Positions 27,415-35,116 of a DNA stretch of 64,000 bases are shown in pieces (the stretch's first letter is position 1; every line of letters begins with the position of its first letter). The notes under the pieces are model-generated. The model was not told where the DNA came from. It worked only from the letters and a program-made list of their open reading frames with translations, and did not search any database. Position numbers and translations under genes: made by a program. The DNA comes from Microbacter sp. GSS18 (GTDB taxonomy: Bacteria > Actinomycetota > Actinomycetes > Actinomycetales > Microbacteriaceae): the NCBI GenBank assembly GCA_029319145.1, contig CP119753.1:2666001-2730000 (forward strand). Reading direction: 5' to 3'.

Positions 27415-28265
27415 CGTCCGATCTCGGTGCGCACGGAGAACAGCTCGGGGAAGAAGGTCAGCGACAGCGCGCGCTGCAGGAACTCCACGCCGCTGGATCC
27501 GCCGGTGCCCGTCTTCATCCCGATCGTCCGCCGGACCGTTCGCATGTGCCGGAAGCGCCAGGCCTGGAAGTTCTCCTCGATGTCGACGAGTTCCTCGCAC
27601 GCCTCGTACTCGGCCCAGAACTCCGACTCGTTCTCATAGATCCGCTTGAAGACCCCGACGAGGTCGGCGTTCTCCACGTGAGCCACCGTCACATCCCTCT
27701 CCAGCACCGCGCGCGGGACGGCGTGACCGCGACGGGCGAGAAGGCGGAGGAACTCGTCGTACAGGCTCGGCGCCTCGAGGAACTCCTCCAGCACGGCGCG
27801 CGTCCCGGGCTCTCCGTCGAAGACATCGAGCATGCGGGCGTTCTTGTTGCCGAGCACGAATTCGACGGCGCGGTACTGCCCCGACTGGAACCCCGAGGAG
27901 TTGGCGAGCGAGCCCCGGAACTGCGCGTACTCGGTCGGCGTCAGGGTGGCGAGAACGGACCACTGCTCGGTGAGCGTCTTCTGGATGTGCTTGACCCTGG
28001 CGATCATCTTCAGCGCTGCGGCGAGGTCATCGGCCGCCAGAGCGCTGCATGCGCCGCGCAGTTCGTGCAGTACGAGCTTGAGCCACAGCTCTGTGGTCTG
28101 GTGCTGGATGATGAACAGCAGCTCGTCGTGATGCTCGGGAGCGCTCAGTGGCTGCTGAGCGGAGAGCAGAGTGTCCAGCGACAGGTAGGACCCGTAGGTG
28201 AGCTGCTGTCGCAGGTCGGTGATGATTCCGTCTTCCAGGTCCCGCGTGTTGGCATTCCCGCCCAT
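27411..28265 (-). CDS. kynA: tryptophan 2,3-dioxygenase
   Basis: This 284-residue haem enzyme opens the indole ring of L-tryptophan to N-formylkynurenine. Family blocks are [56 protein letters not shown] and [20 protein letters not shown]. The motif GTGGSSG near the end binds the substrate carboxylate. I start at the ATG at 28265 because AGGAGG lies 5 bp upstream; the ATG seven codons earlier has no SD. It is the first gene of the operon and a regulatory motif lies 40 bp upstream. Confidence 0.95.
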   Translation of the reverse strand: MGGNANTRDLEDGIITDLRQQLTYGSYLSLDTLLSAQQPLSAPEHHDELLFIIQHQTTELWLKLVLHELRGACSALAADDLAAALKMIARVKHIQKTLTEQWSVLATLTPTEYAQFRGSLANSSGFQSGQYRAVEFVLGNKNARMLDVFDGEPGTRAVLEEFLEAPSLYDEFLRLLARRGHAVPRAVLERDVTVAHVENADLVGVFKRIYENESEFWAEYEACEELVDIEENFQAWRFRHMRTVRRTIGMKTGTGGSSGVEFLQRALSLTFFPELFSVRTEIGR

Positions 28266-28304
28266 GCGCACCTCCTGCTCGTCCATATGCGGTCATGATC
28301 GTGA

Positions 28305-28328
28305 CGCTCGTAACTTTTGTGAGATGCT
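28305..28328 (-). promoter_or_regulatory. putative shared operator (site 2) upstream of kynA
   Basis: The minus strand reads AGCAT, 11 bases, TACGAGCG, matching site 1 in spacing and in 10 of the 13 defined positions. TTACGA within it is a possible -35 with GCATAT 17 bp on as -10. It lies between divergent genes (kynA and the PaaX-type regulator). Confidence 0.62.
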
Positions 28329-28431
28329 ATCAGTCCCTCCGGCATTCGAAAGCACGCCGCCTGAGGGATGCCGGTTCCGCCCACAGCCGGCCTCGCAGGC
28401 CGGGAAGCACCCGCGACTCGCAGCGTTCCAC

Positions 28432-28464
28432 CGCCGATATCCAGGTTCCGCGCCGATATATACT
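28432..28464 (+). promoter_or_regulatory. promoter region of the PaaX-type gene
   Basis: A -10 candidate TATACT ends 19 bp before the ATG. Two copies of CGCCGATAT, at 28432-28440 and 28451-28459, start 19 bp apart (about two helical turns) and the second abuts the -10. This layout fits autoregulation. A -35 box is not convincing. Confidence 0.45.
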
Positions 28465-28483
28465 GCCGCCACGATGAGGCGCA

Positions 28484-29377
28484 ATGGCTGACATTCTCGA
28501 CGACCTGGACTCCCGCCCCGGGAGCACGACATCGCTTCTGCGTACGATCATCGGCGTCTATCTTCGCGAGCTGGGCGGCTGGATCGCCGTCGCGGACCTG
28601 CTCGTTCTGCTCGACGCACTCGAGGTTCCGCCGCCTCGGGCGCGCACGGCGATCGCTCGCCTCAAGAAGAAGGAGATCCTGATCCCGGAAGCCCGCGATC
28701 GGGTCATCGGCTACCGGCTCGCTGCCGACGCCGTCCCCATGCTCGAGAGCGGCGATCGCCGCATCTATCACCCTCGCGCCATGGACCTCGACAGCGAGTG
28801 GTGCCTCGTGTCCTTCTCCATCCCCGAGGAGGAGCGGCACCTGCGCCACCAACTGCGGCGTCGCCTGCACTGGATCGGCTGCGGCACGGTCTCCCAGGCA
28901 CTGTGGATAGCGCCGGCGTACCTGGTCGACGAGGTCGAGGACATCCTCGTCGACCTCGCGGTGCGCGATCGCGCCACCGTGTTCGTGGCACACCGGCCAC
29001 GGGTCGCGGGCGACCTCGCCGATGCTGTAGCGCATTGGTGGGATCTCGACGCGATCCGCTCGTACTACGACACGTTCATCACCGAGCACGCCCACCAGGT
29101 GGAGGCCGACGACATCCCGGGCCGCGAGGCTTTCGCCAGATATGTGCGAAGCATCGACACGTGGCGGATCATCCCCTACATCGATCCGGGCCTTCCGCGG
29201 GAGCTGCTGCCCCACGACTGGCCGGGAGAAGAGGGAAGCCGCCTGATGCTTCACCTGCGAGACCGGTACCGGGCTCCCGCGGCCGACTTCGTCTCGACGG
29301 TCACCGGAACGGGGCTCGGGAGCCACATCCGGGAGGGCTCCGGCGCCACACCGGAACCACTGCCGAGCGGGCCGTGA
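28484..29377 (+). CDS. PaaX-family transcriptional regulator
   Basis: This 297-residue protein matches PaaX: an N-terminal winged helix (SLLRTIIGVYLRELGGWIAVADLLVLLDALEVPPPRARTAIARL), a central domain with SEWCLVSFSIPEEER and a C-terminal helical domain with YDTFITEHA and WRIIPYIDPGLPRELLP. PaaX represses phenylacetate genes and is released by phenylacetyl-CoA. Here an aryl-CoA such as anthraniloyl-CoA is the likely inducer (inference). It is divergent to kynA. TATACT (28459-28464) is a good -10, and CGCCGATAT repeats 19 bp apart just before it may be its own operator. Confidence 0.9.
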   Translation: MADILDDLDSRPGSTTSLLRTIIGVYLRELGGWIAVADLLVLLDALEVPPPRARTAIARLKKKEILIPEARDRVIGYRLAADAVPMLESGDRRIYHPRAMDLDSEWCLVSFSIPEEERHLRHQLRRRLHWIGCGTVSQALWIAPAYLVDEVEDILVDLAVRDRATVFVAHRPRVAGDLADAVAHWWDLDAIRSYYDTFITEHAHQVEADDIPGREAFARYVRSIDTWRIIPYIDPGLPRELLPHDWPGEEGSRLMLHLRDRYRAPAADFVSTVTGTGLGSHIREGSGATPEPLPSGP

Positions 29378-29422
29378 CCGACGCGCCGTATGTCGCAGAC
29401 TTGACGAAGGTCACTGATGTGA

Positions 29423-29446
29423 AACATGGAGTTCATCGGACGACAT
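29423..29446 (+). promoter_or_regulatory. putative shared operator (site 4) upstream of the SDR operon
   Basis: The plus strand reads AACAT, 11 bases, GACGACAT, in the same spacing as sites 1-3 and in the orientation of the operon it precedes. A second half-match (CGTAT, 11 bases, GACGAAGG) lies 36 bp upstream at 29387-29410. Its TTGACGAAGGTCAC is close to CTGACGAACGTCAC at site 1. Confidence 0.58.
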
Positions 29447-29479
29447 GAGTCCGTGACATCCGCCCGATAGGAATTGGGC

Positions 29480-30262
29480 ATGGCATCTGTCGGGAACCCG
29501 CAGGACGATCCGCGCACGGCAGCCGGGCGCGTCGCCCTGATCGCAGGCGGCACGGGGCCGATCGGCGTCGCGACCGCGCGGGCGCTCTCCGCACGCGGCG
29601 CGCAGGTGGTCGTGCTCTACCGCAATCGCTCCGAGATCGCGGAGGGCCTTGTGGCCGAGCTCGGGGCGCAGAGCACAATGGCGATTCGTGCCGACGTCGG
29701 AGATCCCGGCGATCTGAATGCCGCCGTCGCGGCGGCGGAGGAGCGGTTCGGACCGGTGGAGATCGTGGTCAACGCCGCGCATCCGCACCAACCGCCCGTC
29801 GCCGTGGCCGATGCCACGACCGACCAGGTCCGGACCGAATTCGATGCCGTTGCGGCGCACGCGAGCCTGTGTTCGCGCGTGGTCCCCGCGATGCGCGAAC
29901 GTGGATACGGACGCATCGTCTACGTCTCGGGCGCTCTGATGTCACGAGCTGTGCCGGGATTCGGTCTCTACGGTGCGGCGAAGGCCGCCGCGACGACCCT
30001 GACCCGCTACGTGGCCCACGAGGAGGGCAGGCACGGGATCCTCGCGGGCATCGTCGCACCCGGCCGCGTCGTGGATCCCGCGGACGACCTGGAGCCCTCC
30101 CCCGAAATGGCCGAGGCCGCGCGTCACCTGCTCTCGCGCATGGCGCTGCCCGTCTTCCCCACCTCCGACGAGGTCGCGGAGGCGATCCTCGCCCTCGTGG
30201 AGACGACATCGCTGACCGGTCAGGTCCTCTGGGTCACCGGCGGCGAGCCGATCTGGTCATGA
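29480..30262 (+). CDS. SDR-family oxidoreductase
   Basis: This 260-residue SDR has the cofactor motif AGGTGPIG (variant of TGxxxGxG) near residue 24, VNAAHPHQP (in place of NNAG) near 99 and the catalytic YGAAK. The usual catalytic Ser lies in YVSGALMS. Arg after beta-2 (LYRNRSE) suggests NADP(H). I chose the ATG with AGGA upstream. It starts a four-gene operon with an unrecognised protein and two small TIGR04076-like proteins. Substrate unknown; regulation by the shared motif suggests a step in the same aromatic pathway. Confidence 0.85.
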   Translation: MASVGNPQDDPRTAAGRVALIAGGTGPIGVATARALSARGAQVVVLYRNRSEIAEGLVAELGAQSTMAIRADVGDPGDLNAAVAAAEERFGPVEIVVNAAHPHQPPVAVADATTDQVRTEFDAVAAHASLCSRVVPAMRERGYGRIVYVSGALMSRAVPGFGLYGAAKAAATTLTRYVAHEEGRHGILAGIVAPGRVVDPADDLEPSPEMAEAARHLLSRMALPVFPTSDEVAEAILALVETTSLTGQVLWVTGGEPIWS

Positions 30263-30294
30263 CCTCTGCGCCACCCTTCCGGAAGGATTCGACC

Positions 30295-31206
30295 ATGCTC
30301 GACCGAGCGCGCGCCCTTGCGGCAGAACGCGACCTCGACGACCCGGCGGAGGGCACGACCGCCGCGCCTCTGCAGCTTCCGGACCATCGCGACCTCGCCG
30401 CCGAGGACGCCGCGGGGATCCCGTTCGCCGACATTCTGGCAGCCGACTTCGATCCAGCCCCGCCGCGCGACCGGATCGAACATCCGTGGCTCGCGCCGGC
30501 CGGACTCGACTCAGCGGCCGAGCGCCTCATCGATTCCCTGCCCGTCTCGATCGGCCGCCACAACCGCTATCGCCCTGTTCCCGGCGAGGACGCGCTGAGC
30601 ACCGGCGATCTTCTGGACTTCGTCGCGTGGTACGGCCACGAGTACCAAGTGCTCGTCTTCCGGGCCGCGGACGTGCGCTCCGCGTCGCGGCTCGACATCT
30701 CGCGGCTGACAGAGGCAGGGATCGCGGCGGGTGCCCGCGTCTACTGGGACTGGACCGGTGCGGTCGACTGGGTCCGCAGCGCTCCGCCCCGGAGCGCGAG
30801 CGCCGTGTTCTGGTCCACGCACGCGTCGCTGTGGGACGGCCGTGCGATCCCGTCCGGCTGGTACCGCCCCGCCGAGGAGACCGCCCCCACGACGCTCTCA
30901 CCGGACGGGCTCGTCGGGGAGGATCGCGTCTGGCGCCTCGCCGCGTTCGCCTCGACCGTCGTCGGCGAGGCCCTCGAGGGCACCGGCGCAAGCCTGCTGC
31001 ACCCCGGCCCGAGCGAGGGCCTGCCCCTGCTCGTCCTGGAAGCCGGACAGCGGGCACAGCCGCTCGCCGCCGCGCTCGCCGCGACCTCGGGCTTCCGCTC
31101 TCTCGTCCGGTACGGCGGGCGCGTCGTCGCACTTCCGGACCCAGCCTCGACCTACGACGCGATCGTCGACTGCGCCGCCGCCCTGTCGGCGGCCGTGAGG
31201 AGCTGA
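30295..31206 (+). CDS. unrecognised 303-residue protein in the SDR operon
   Basis: I do not recognise this protein. It is soluble with no signal peptide and ends with alternating short hydrophobic and Ala-rich helices. Trp-rich motifs stand out: DFVAWYGHEYQVLVF, ARVYWDWTGAVDWV and FWSTHASLWDGR. One Cys is present near the C-terminus. GGAAGGA at 8 bp supports ATG 30295; ATG 30259 overlaps the SDR stop as ATGA and would add 12 residues. The next gene starts 1 bp after its stop. Operon context and the shared upstream motif tie it to the catabolic region. Confidence 0.65.
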   Translation: MLDRARALAAERDLDDPAEGTTAAPLQLPDHRDLAAEDAAGIPFADILAADFDPAPPRDRIEHPWLAPAGLDSAAERLIDSLPVSIGRHNRYRPVPGEDALSTGDLLDFVAWYGHEYQVLVFRAADVRSASRLDISRLTEAGIAAGARVYWDWTGAVDWVRSAPPRSASAVFWSTHASLWDGRAIPSGWYRPAEETAPTTLSPDGLVGEDRVWRLAAFASTVVGEALEGTGASLLHPGPSEGLPLLVLEAGQRAQPLAAALAATSGFRSLVRYGGRVVALPDPASTYDAIVDCAAALSAAVRS

Positions 31207-31207
31207 G

Positions 31208-31486
31208 GTGCTGCAGAACATCAGGGTCACCGTGGTGAAGGCCGAGAACGCCAAGCACGGTGCCGAAGTGGGCGACTGCTTCGAGATCCGCCCGCAGAAG
31301 ATCTCCATCCCCGAGGGCAAGGCCTTCCCGCTCTACCTGCTCAGCGCCGTCGTTCCGGTCCTGCTCGAGAAGCAGATGGCCGTGGACCCGACATCGTGGA
31401 TCAATCGAAAGCCGTTCCTGATCAGCCCCGACGCGAACGAGCAGGTCGTGGTGAAGATGGAGATCATCGAGGAGGTGGCGCCATGA
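31208..31486 (+). CDS. small TIGR04076-like protein (first of a pair)
   Basis: This 92-residue protein resembles the TIGR04076 family of ~90-residue proteins of unknown function. It starts with VRVTVVKAE-like strands and has the family pattern of GDCFEIRPQKISIPEGKAF followed by LYLLSAVVPVLLEKQM. It has one Cys (DCF). The GTG start has GAGGAG upstream. It overlaps the next gene, which is of the same family. Confidence 0.65.
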   Translation: MLQNIRVTVVKAENAKHGAEVGDCFEIRPQKISIPEGKAFPLYLLSAVVPVLLEKQMAVDPTSWINRKPFLISPDANEQVVVKMEIIEEVAP

Positions 31487-31767
31487 CCGGCGCGAAGGCA
31501 CAGCACATCAGGGCCGAAGTCGAGTCGACCAGCTACTCCATGTGCGGCTATGCAGCAGGAGACTCGTTCGACATCGTCGACGGCAAGCTCGTGGAGACCC
31601 CGCAGGGCGGAATCTGCCTCTACATCCTCAACCAGGTGCTCGGGCTGATGGCCGTGCGCCCGGAAGGCAAGACGACGGAGGAGTGGATACGCACCGAGCG
31701 GCCGGCGACGACGTGCGCGGACGGCCCGGAGCGGACCGTCGTCCGGCTCTCGATGGTCGACGACTGA
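31483..31767 (+). CDS. small TIGR04076-like protein (second of a pair)
   Basis: This 94-residue protein is a paralogue of the preceding one, with the same layout: a strand pair (RAEVESTSYSMCGYAAGDSF), VETPQGGICLYILNQVLGLMAV and a late CADG. It has three Cys (SMCGY, GICLY, TTCADG) and the first has one; conserved Cys could bind a metal. The ATG overlaps the previous stop (ATGA). The pair may form a heterodimer. Function unknown. Confidence 0.68.
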   Translation: MTGAKAQHIRAEVESTSYSMCGYAAGDSFDIVDGKLVETPQGGICLYILNQVLGLMAVRPEGKTTEEWIRTERPATTCADGPERTVVRLSMVDD

Positions 31768-31781
31768 CGCCCCGAACCGAA

Positions 31782-31824
31782 GCCGGCCCCTGCTCCGCGA
31801 AGGACTCGCGGAGCAGGGGCCGGC
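31782..31824. terminator. bidirectional hairpin between convergent operons
   Basis: A perfect 19-bp stem (GCCGGCCCCTGCTCCGCGA and its complement) encloses the loop AGGAC. It starts 15 bp after the second TIGR04076-like gene and lies 17 bp before the stop of the opposing ABM gene, so it can end both transcripts. There is no T-run on either side. Confidence 0.85.
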
Positions 31825-31841
31825 GGCATGACAGCGCGCGG

Positions 31842-32147
31842 TCAGCTGGTCTGCGGCTCCACGACGTCCACGTTGTAGCGCGTGCCGTCGAGCGGACCGG
31901 CCGCCCGCGACGGGATCCACGCGGCCCACTCCTCGACATGCGGCTGCGCGGTGTGCGCCTCATAGGCGTCGAGCGACTCCCAGTTCTCGACGAGGCGCAG
32001 GGTCGCCTCGTGCCCGAACTTCCAGGAGAGCACGTAGGCGATGCAGCCGTCCTCCGCGGTGCACGTCGCCGCGAACTGCTCGCCGCGTGCCTCCACCTCG
32101 GCCTTCATCTCGGGGCGGACGGGAAGCTCGGCGTGAACGATGATCAT
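31842..32147 (-). CDS. ABM-domain protein (antibiotic biosynthesis monooxygenase fold)
   Basis: This 101-residue protein has the ferredoxin-like ABM fold, with MIIVHAELPVRPEMKAEVEA, GCIAYVLSWKFG (family usually shows C-x-Y/F), LRLVENWESLDAYEAHTAQPHV. ABM proteins are cofactor-free monooxygenases, haem-cleaving enzymes or dimeric isomerases. It is the last gene of the ABC importer operon, so it may act on the product of the two monooxygenases there. The start ATG at 32147 was chosen because AGGAG-like AGGAGAACC lies just upstream; the longer frame is Pro/Arg-rich. Confidence 0.85.
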   Translation of the reverse strand: MIIVHAELPVRPEMKAEVEARGEQFAATCTAEDGCIAYVLSWKFGHEATLRLVENWESLDAYEAHTAQPHVEEWAAWIPSRAAGPLDGTRYNVDVVEPQTS

Positions 32148-32169
32148 TGCGGTTCTCCTAGGGTCGGGG

Positions 32170-33387
32170 TCAGAGGACCCAGTCGGCGTCGGCCGTGTCG
32201 AGGTGCGCCTTGGCGACCATCTGAAGTCCGGCCCGGCGGGTGCCGGCGTGGGCGAGCGCCGAGTAGCCATCACGCAGCACGCGCTGGAGAGGTTCCCGGT
32301 CGAGAATGTACGAGGACTGGGCGACTTCGCTGGTGAGGTTGAGCACCCGACGAAGCGCGATCGCCGCCTGCTGGTTGGCCGTGCTCATCCTGGCCAGGTC
32401 GAGCGGCTCGAGTGCCTTCCCGGGCGCGAACAGCACCTCGTCCACGGCATCCGCCGCCGCTCGCACGCCGGCGTAGGCGAACTCGGTCTCGACGGCGGCC
32501 TCACCGAGACACTGGAGCATGTTCGAATCGACTCGGTCCGGATTGGCGGCGTACCGCTCTCGCAGGAAGTCGGTCGCAAGCCGGACCGCGTGCTCCGCGA
32601 CTCCGAGACAGATGCCGGTGAGACCGAAGAAGGCGATGTGCACCGACTTGTTGAGCGGGTCCTTGCCGCCGTCATCGAGCGGATTCCGATCGAAGACGTG
32701 GCGATCCGGCACGAAGGTCGGCTCCGGCACCGAGTATGACGTGCTCCCCGACCCTCGGACGCCCAGCGTCTGCCAGTCGTTCGCAATCACGATCGCGTCC
32801 TTGGGGAGGTACATGCCGTAGAGCGCCTGCTTGCCGTTGGCGCCGGTCACCGGCTTCCCGTCCTTGAACAGAAGGCACCCGCCGACGATGTAGTCCGCCG
32901 AGTAGCTCCCGGACCCCCACCCCCAGTCACCCGTCACCATGTAGCCGCCCTCGACGACGTCGGCACGGCCCGGCGGGTGGAACGCCCCGCTCGTGGGATG
33001 GTCGAGGCTGTCACCGTAGAGCTCGTCGAACCCTTCCTGCGGGAGGCGCGTGGCGTAGTAGCCTCCGGCGTTCAGCACGCCGACGTTCCATCCCGCTGAC
33101 GCGTCGACCGCCGAGAGCTTCGCACACGCCTCGACCTGGTGGCGCAGCGTGCCTTCAACGCCGCCACGGTGGCGGGCGTAGCCGAGTTCGAAGACGCCCG
33201 CCGCGCGCATGACTCGCTCCGCGCGAGGCGAAAGGCGCGCGAGGCGCTCGATCTCGTCCGCCTCCTCTTCGATGATTCCGAGAATGCGATCCGCGTTGCG
33301 GAGGATCGCGTCAGCCGAGGTCTTCGGCTCCAGTCCCAGTTCCGCGAACTCGGACGGGGTGTCAACTGCGGTCTCGGTCATGCTCAT
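32170..33387 (-). CDS. acyl-CoA-dehydrogenase-fold flavin monooxygenase, copy 1
   Basis: This 405-residue protein has the acyl-CoA dehydrogenase fold (GYARHRGGVEG, ASAGWNVGVLNAGGYYA, GDWGWGSGSYSADY, CLGVAEHAVRLAT). The base Glu used by true acyl-CoA dehydrogenases is not evident, and the layout fits group D two-component monooxygenases (HsaA, DszC, HpaB-type) that use reduced flavin and oxygen. A flavin reductase gene ~6 kb away could be its partner. It is a paralogue of the enzyme encoded two genes upstream. The substrate is unknown; an aromatic or indolic compound is suggested by context. Confidence 0.82.
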   Translation of the reverse strand: MSMTETAVDTPSEFAELGLEPKTSADAILRNADRILGIIEEEADEIERLARLSPRAERVMRAAGVFELGYARHRGGVEGTLRHQVEACAKLSAVDASAGWNVGVLNAGGYYATRLPQEGFDELYGDSLDHPTSGAFHPPGRADVVEGGYMVTGDWGWGSGSYSADYIVGGCLLFKDGKPVTGANGKQALYGMYLPKDAIVIANDWQTLGVRGSGSTSYSVPEPTFVPDRHVFDRNPLDDGGKDPLNKSVHIAFFGLTGICLGVAEHAVRLATDFLRERYAANPDRVDSNMLQCLGEAAVETEFAYAGVRAAADAVDEVLFAPGKALEPLDLARMSTANQQAAIALRRVLNLTSEVAQSSYILDREPLQRVLRDGYSALAHAGTRRAGLQMVAKAHLDTADADWVL

Positions 33388-33428
33388 CAGGAATCCCTAC
33401 CTCTTGCTGTTCTGGCTCTCGACCGCGC

Positions 33429-34247
33429 TCAGTGGAGCACCGCGGAGATGAATGCCTTCGTACGCTCGTTCTTCGGATCGCCCAGGACCTGATCCGGGGG
33501 CCCGACCTCGACGATGCGGCCTGCGTCCATGAACACCACGCGGTCGGCGACTTCGCGGGCGAAGCCCATCTCGTGGGTCACCACGACCATCGTCTTGCCG
33601 CCGGTCCGCGCCAGATCCCTCATGACCGCCAGGACCTCGCCGACGAGCTCGGGGTCGAGCGCACTCGTCGGCTCGTCGAAGAGCATCACCTCCGGACGCA
33701 TCGCCATGGCTCGCGCGATGGCCACGCGCTGCTGCTGCCCGCCCGAGAGCTGCGGGGGGTAGCTCTCCTCCTTGCCGGACAGTCCGACCCGCTCCAGGAG
33801 CGAACGCGCATAGTCGACGCTCGGTGCGACCGCCTCGCCCTTGACCTTCCGCGGCGCGAGGGAGACGTTCTGCAGCGCGGTGAGATGAGGGAACAGGTTG
33901 AACTGCTGGAAGACCATCCCGATCTTCGCCCGCTGCGCGCCGATCTCCTTCTCACGGAGCTCGTGCAGCCGTCCGCGGCGCATCTTGTAGCCGACCAGCT
34001 CGCCGCCGGCGACGATGCTTCCGGTGTTGATCTTCTCGAGGTGGTTGATGCACCGAAGCAGGGTGCTCTTGCCCGAGCCCGACGGGCCGATGAGGCAGAC
34101 GACCTCCTCGTTCCTGACGTCCAGGTTGATGTCATGCAGCACCTGATGCTGGCCGTACCACTTGTCGACGTTCCGGATCGAGATCGCAACGTCCTCGGGG
34201 ACAGCCGAAACCGGGTCCGGGATGGGGGTGAGTTTCGCCACGTTCAT
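33429..34247 (-). CDS. polar amino-acid-type ABC importer ATPase
   Basis: This 272-residue ATPase has Walker [10 protein letters not shown] (about 52-60), Q-loop [10 protein letters not shown], signature LSGGQQQR and Walker [15 protein letters not shown]. These match the GlnQ/HisP group. The ATG overlaps the permease stop by ATGA. Together with the permease and the lipoprotein it forms an importer for an amino-acid-like compound. The two monooxygenase genes on either side suggest that the imported compound is oxidised. Confidence 0.93.
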   Translation of the reverse strand: MNVAKLTPIPDPVSAVPEDVAISIRNVDKWYGQHQVLHDINLDVRNEEVVCLIGPSGSGKSTLLRCINHLEKINTGSIVAGGELVGYKMRRGRLHELREKEIGAQRAKIGMVFQQFNLFPHLTALQNVSLAPRKVKGEAVAPSVDYARSLLERVGLSGKEESYPPQLSGGQQQRVAIARAMAMRPEVMLFDEPTSALDPELVGEVLAVMRDLARTGGKTMVVVTHEMGFAREVADRVVFMDAGRIVEVGPPDQVLGDPKNERTKAFISAVLH

Positions 34248-35116
34248 CGCTCCTTGTTGATACGTCGCTCGAGGAAGTGCTGGCCCACCGAGAGAACGGC
34301 GACCACGATCAGGTACCAGATGGCGACGACCATGAGCATCTCAAGCGGGCGGAAGGTGTTGGCGCCGATCGCATTCGCGACGGTGAGGATGTCGCCTCCG
34401 CCGATGACGGACACCAGCGCCACCGCCTTGATGAGGCCGATGAACTCGTTCCCCATGGGAGGGATGAGGACCTTCATCGCCTGCGGGAGCACGATGAGTC
34501 GCAGGGTCTGACCGCGGCTCATGCCGAGGGACGAGGACGCCTCCCACTGTCCGTTGCTCACAGAGATGATCCCCGCGCGGATGAGCTCCGACACGTAGCC
34601 GGATCCGGCGAGGGTGAGGCCGATGACCGACGCCCAGAACGGGGTCATGACGTCTCGCACGGGGATGGAGAACACCGTGATCTCGGTGAACGGGATCGTG
34701 AACTCGAAGTTCTGGAAGAACAGGCCCAGGTTCCCGACGAAGATGAGCAGCACGATCATGGGCACGGCCCGGAAGAAGAACGAGTAGGCGGCGGCGAACC
34801 CGCTGAGCACCCAGCTCTTGGAGAGCCGCATCACGGCGATCACGATCGCGACGATGAGGATCAGAACCATGGAGACGATCGTGATGAGCAGCGTGCTCTG
34901 CAGGCCCTCCAGAATGGCGGGGCTGAACACGTACTCCCCGACGATCGACCACTCGAGGTTCGGGTTCTCCGCCAGGCCACGGATGGCGAGGAAGACGAGG
35001 ATGCCCACGACCACCGCGAACACGCCCCGGCCGTAGTGCCGCACGGGCACGACGTTGAGCTTCGGCGGCTTCAGCACCAAGCTGGCGTCGGTCTGCGGAA
35101 GCGCACTCGCGGTCAT
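34244..35116 (-). CDS. polar amino-acid-type ABC permease
   Basis: This 290-residue membrane protein belongs to the HisMQ/GlnP group. The EAA-loop is seen in [42 protein letters not shown]. About six membrane segments are present. The ATG overlaps the upstream monooxygenase stop (ATGA). A single permease gene implies a homodimer, unlike systems with two permeases. Confidence 0.92.
   Translation of the reverse strand: MTASALPQTDASLVLKPPKLNVVPVRHYGRGVFAVVVGILVFLAIRGLAENPNLEWSIVGEYVFSPAILEGLQSTLLITIVSMVLILIVAIVIAVMRLSKSWVLSGFAAAYSFFFRAVPMIVLLIFVGNLGLFFQNFEFTIPFTEITVFSIPVRDVMTPFWASVIGLTLAGSGYVSELIRAGIISVSNGQWEASSSLGMSRGQTLRLIVLPQAMKVLIPPMGNEFIGLIKAVALVSVIGGGDILTVANAIGANTFRPLEMLMVVAIWYLIVVAVLSVGQHFLERRINKER

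Noticed and set aside
27480..27500. AACTCCACG in the tryptophan dioxygenase gene as a third copy of the inverted-repeat element
   Set aside because: Only nine bases of the arm match and no inverted partner is present 40-60 bp away. It is part of a conserved coding segment.
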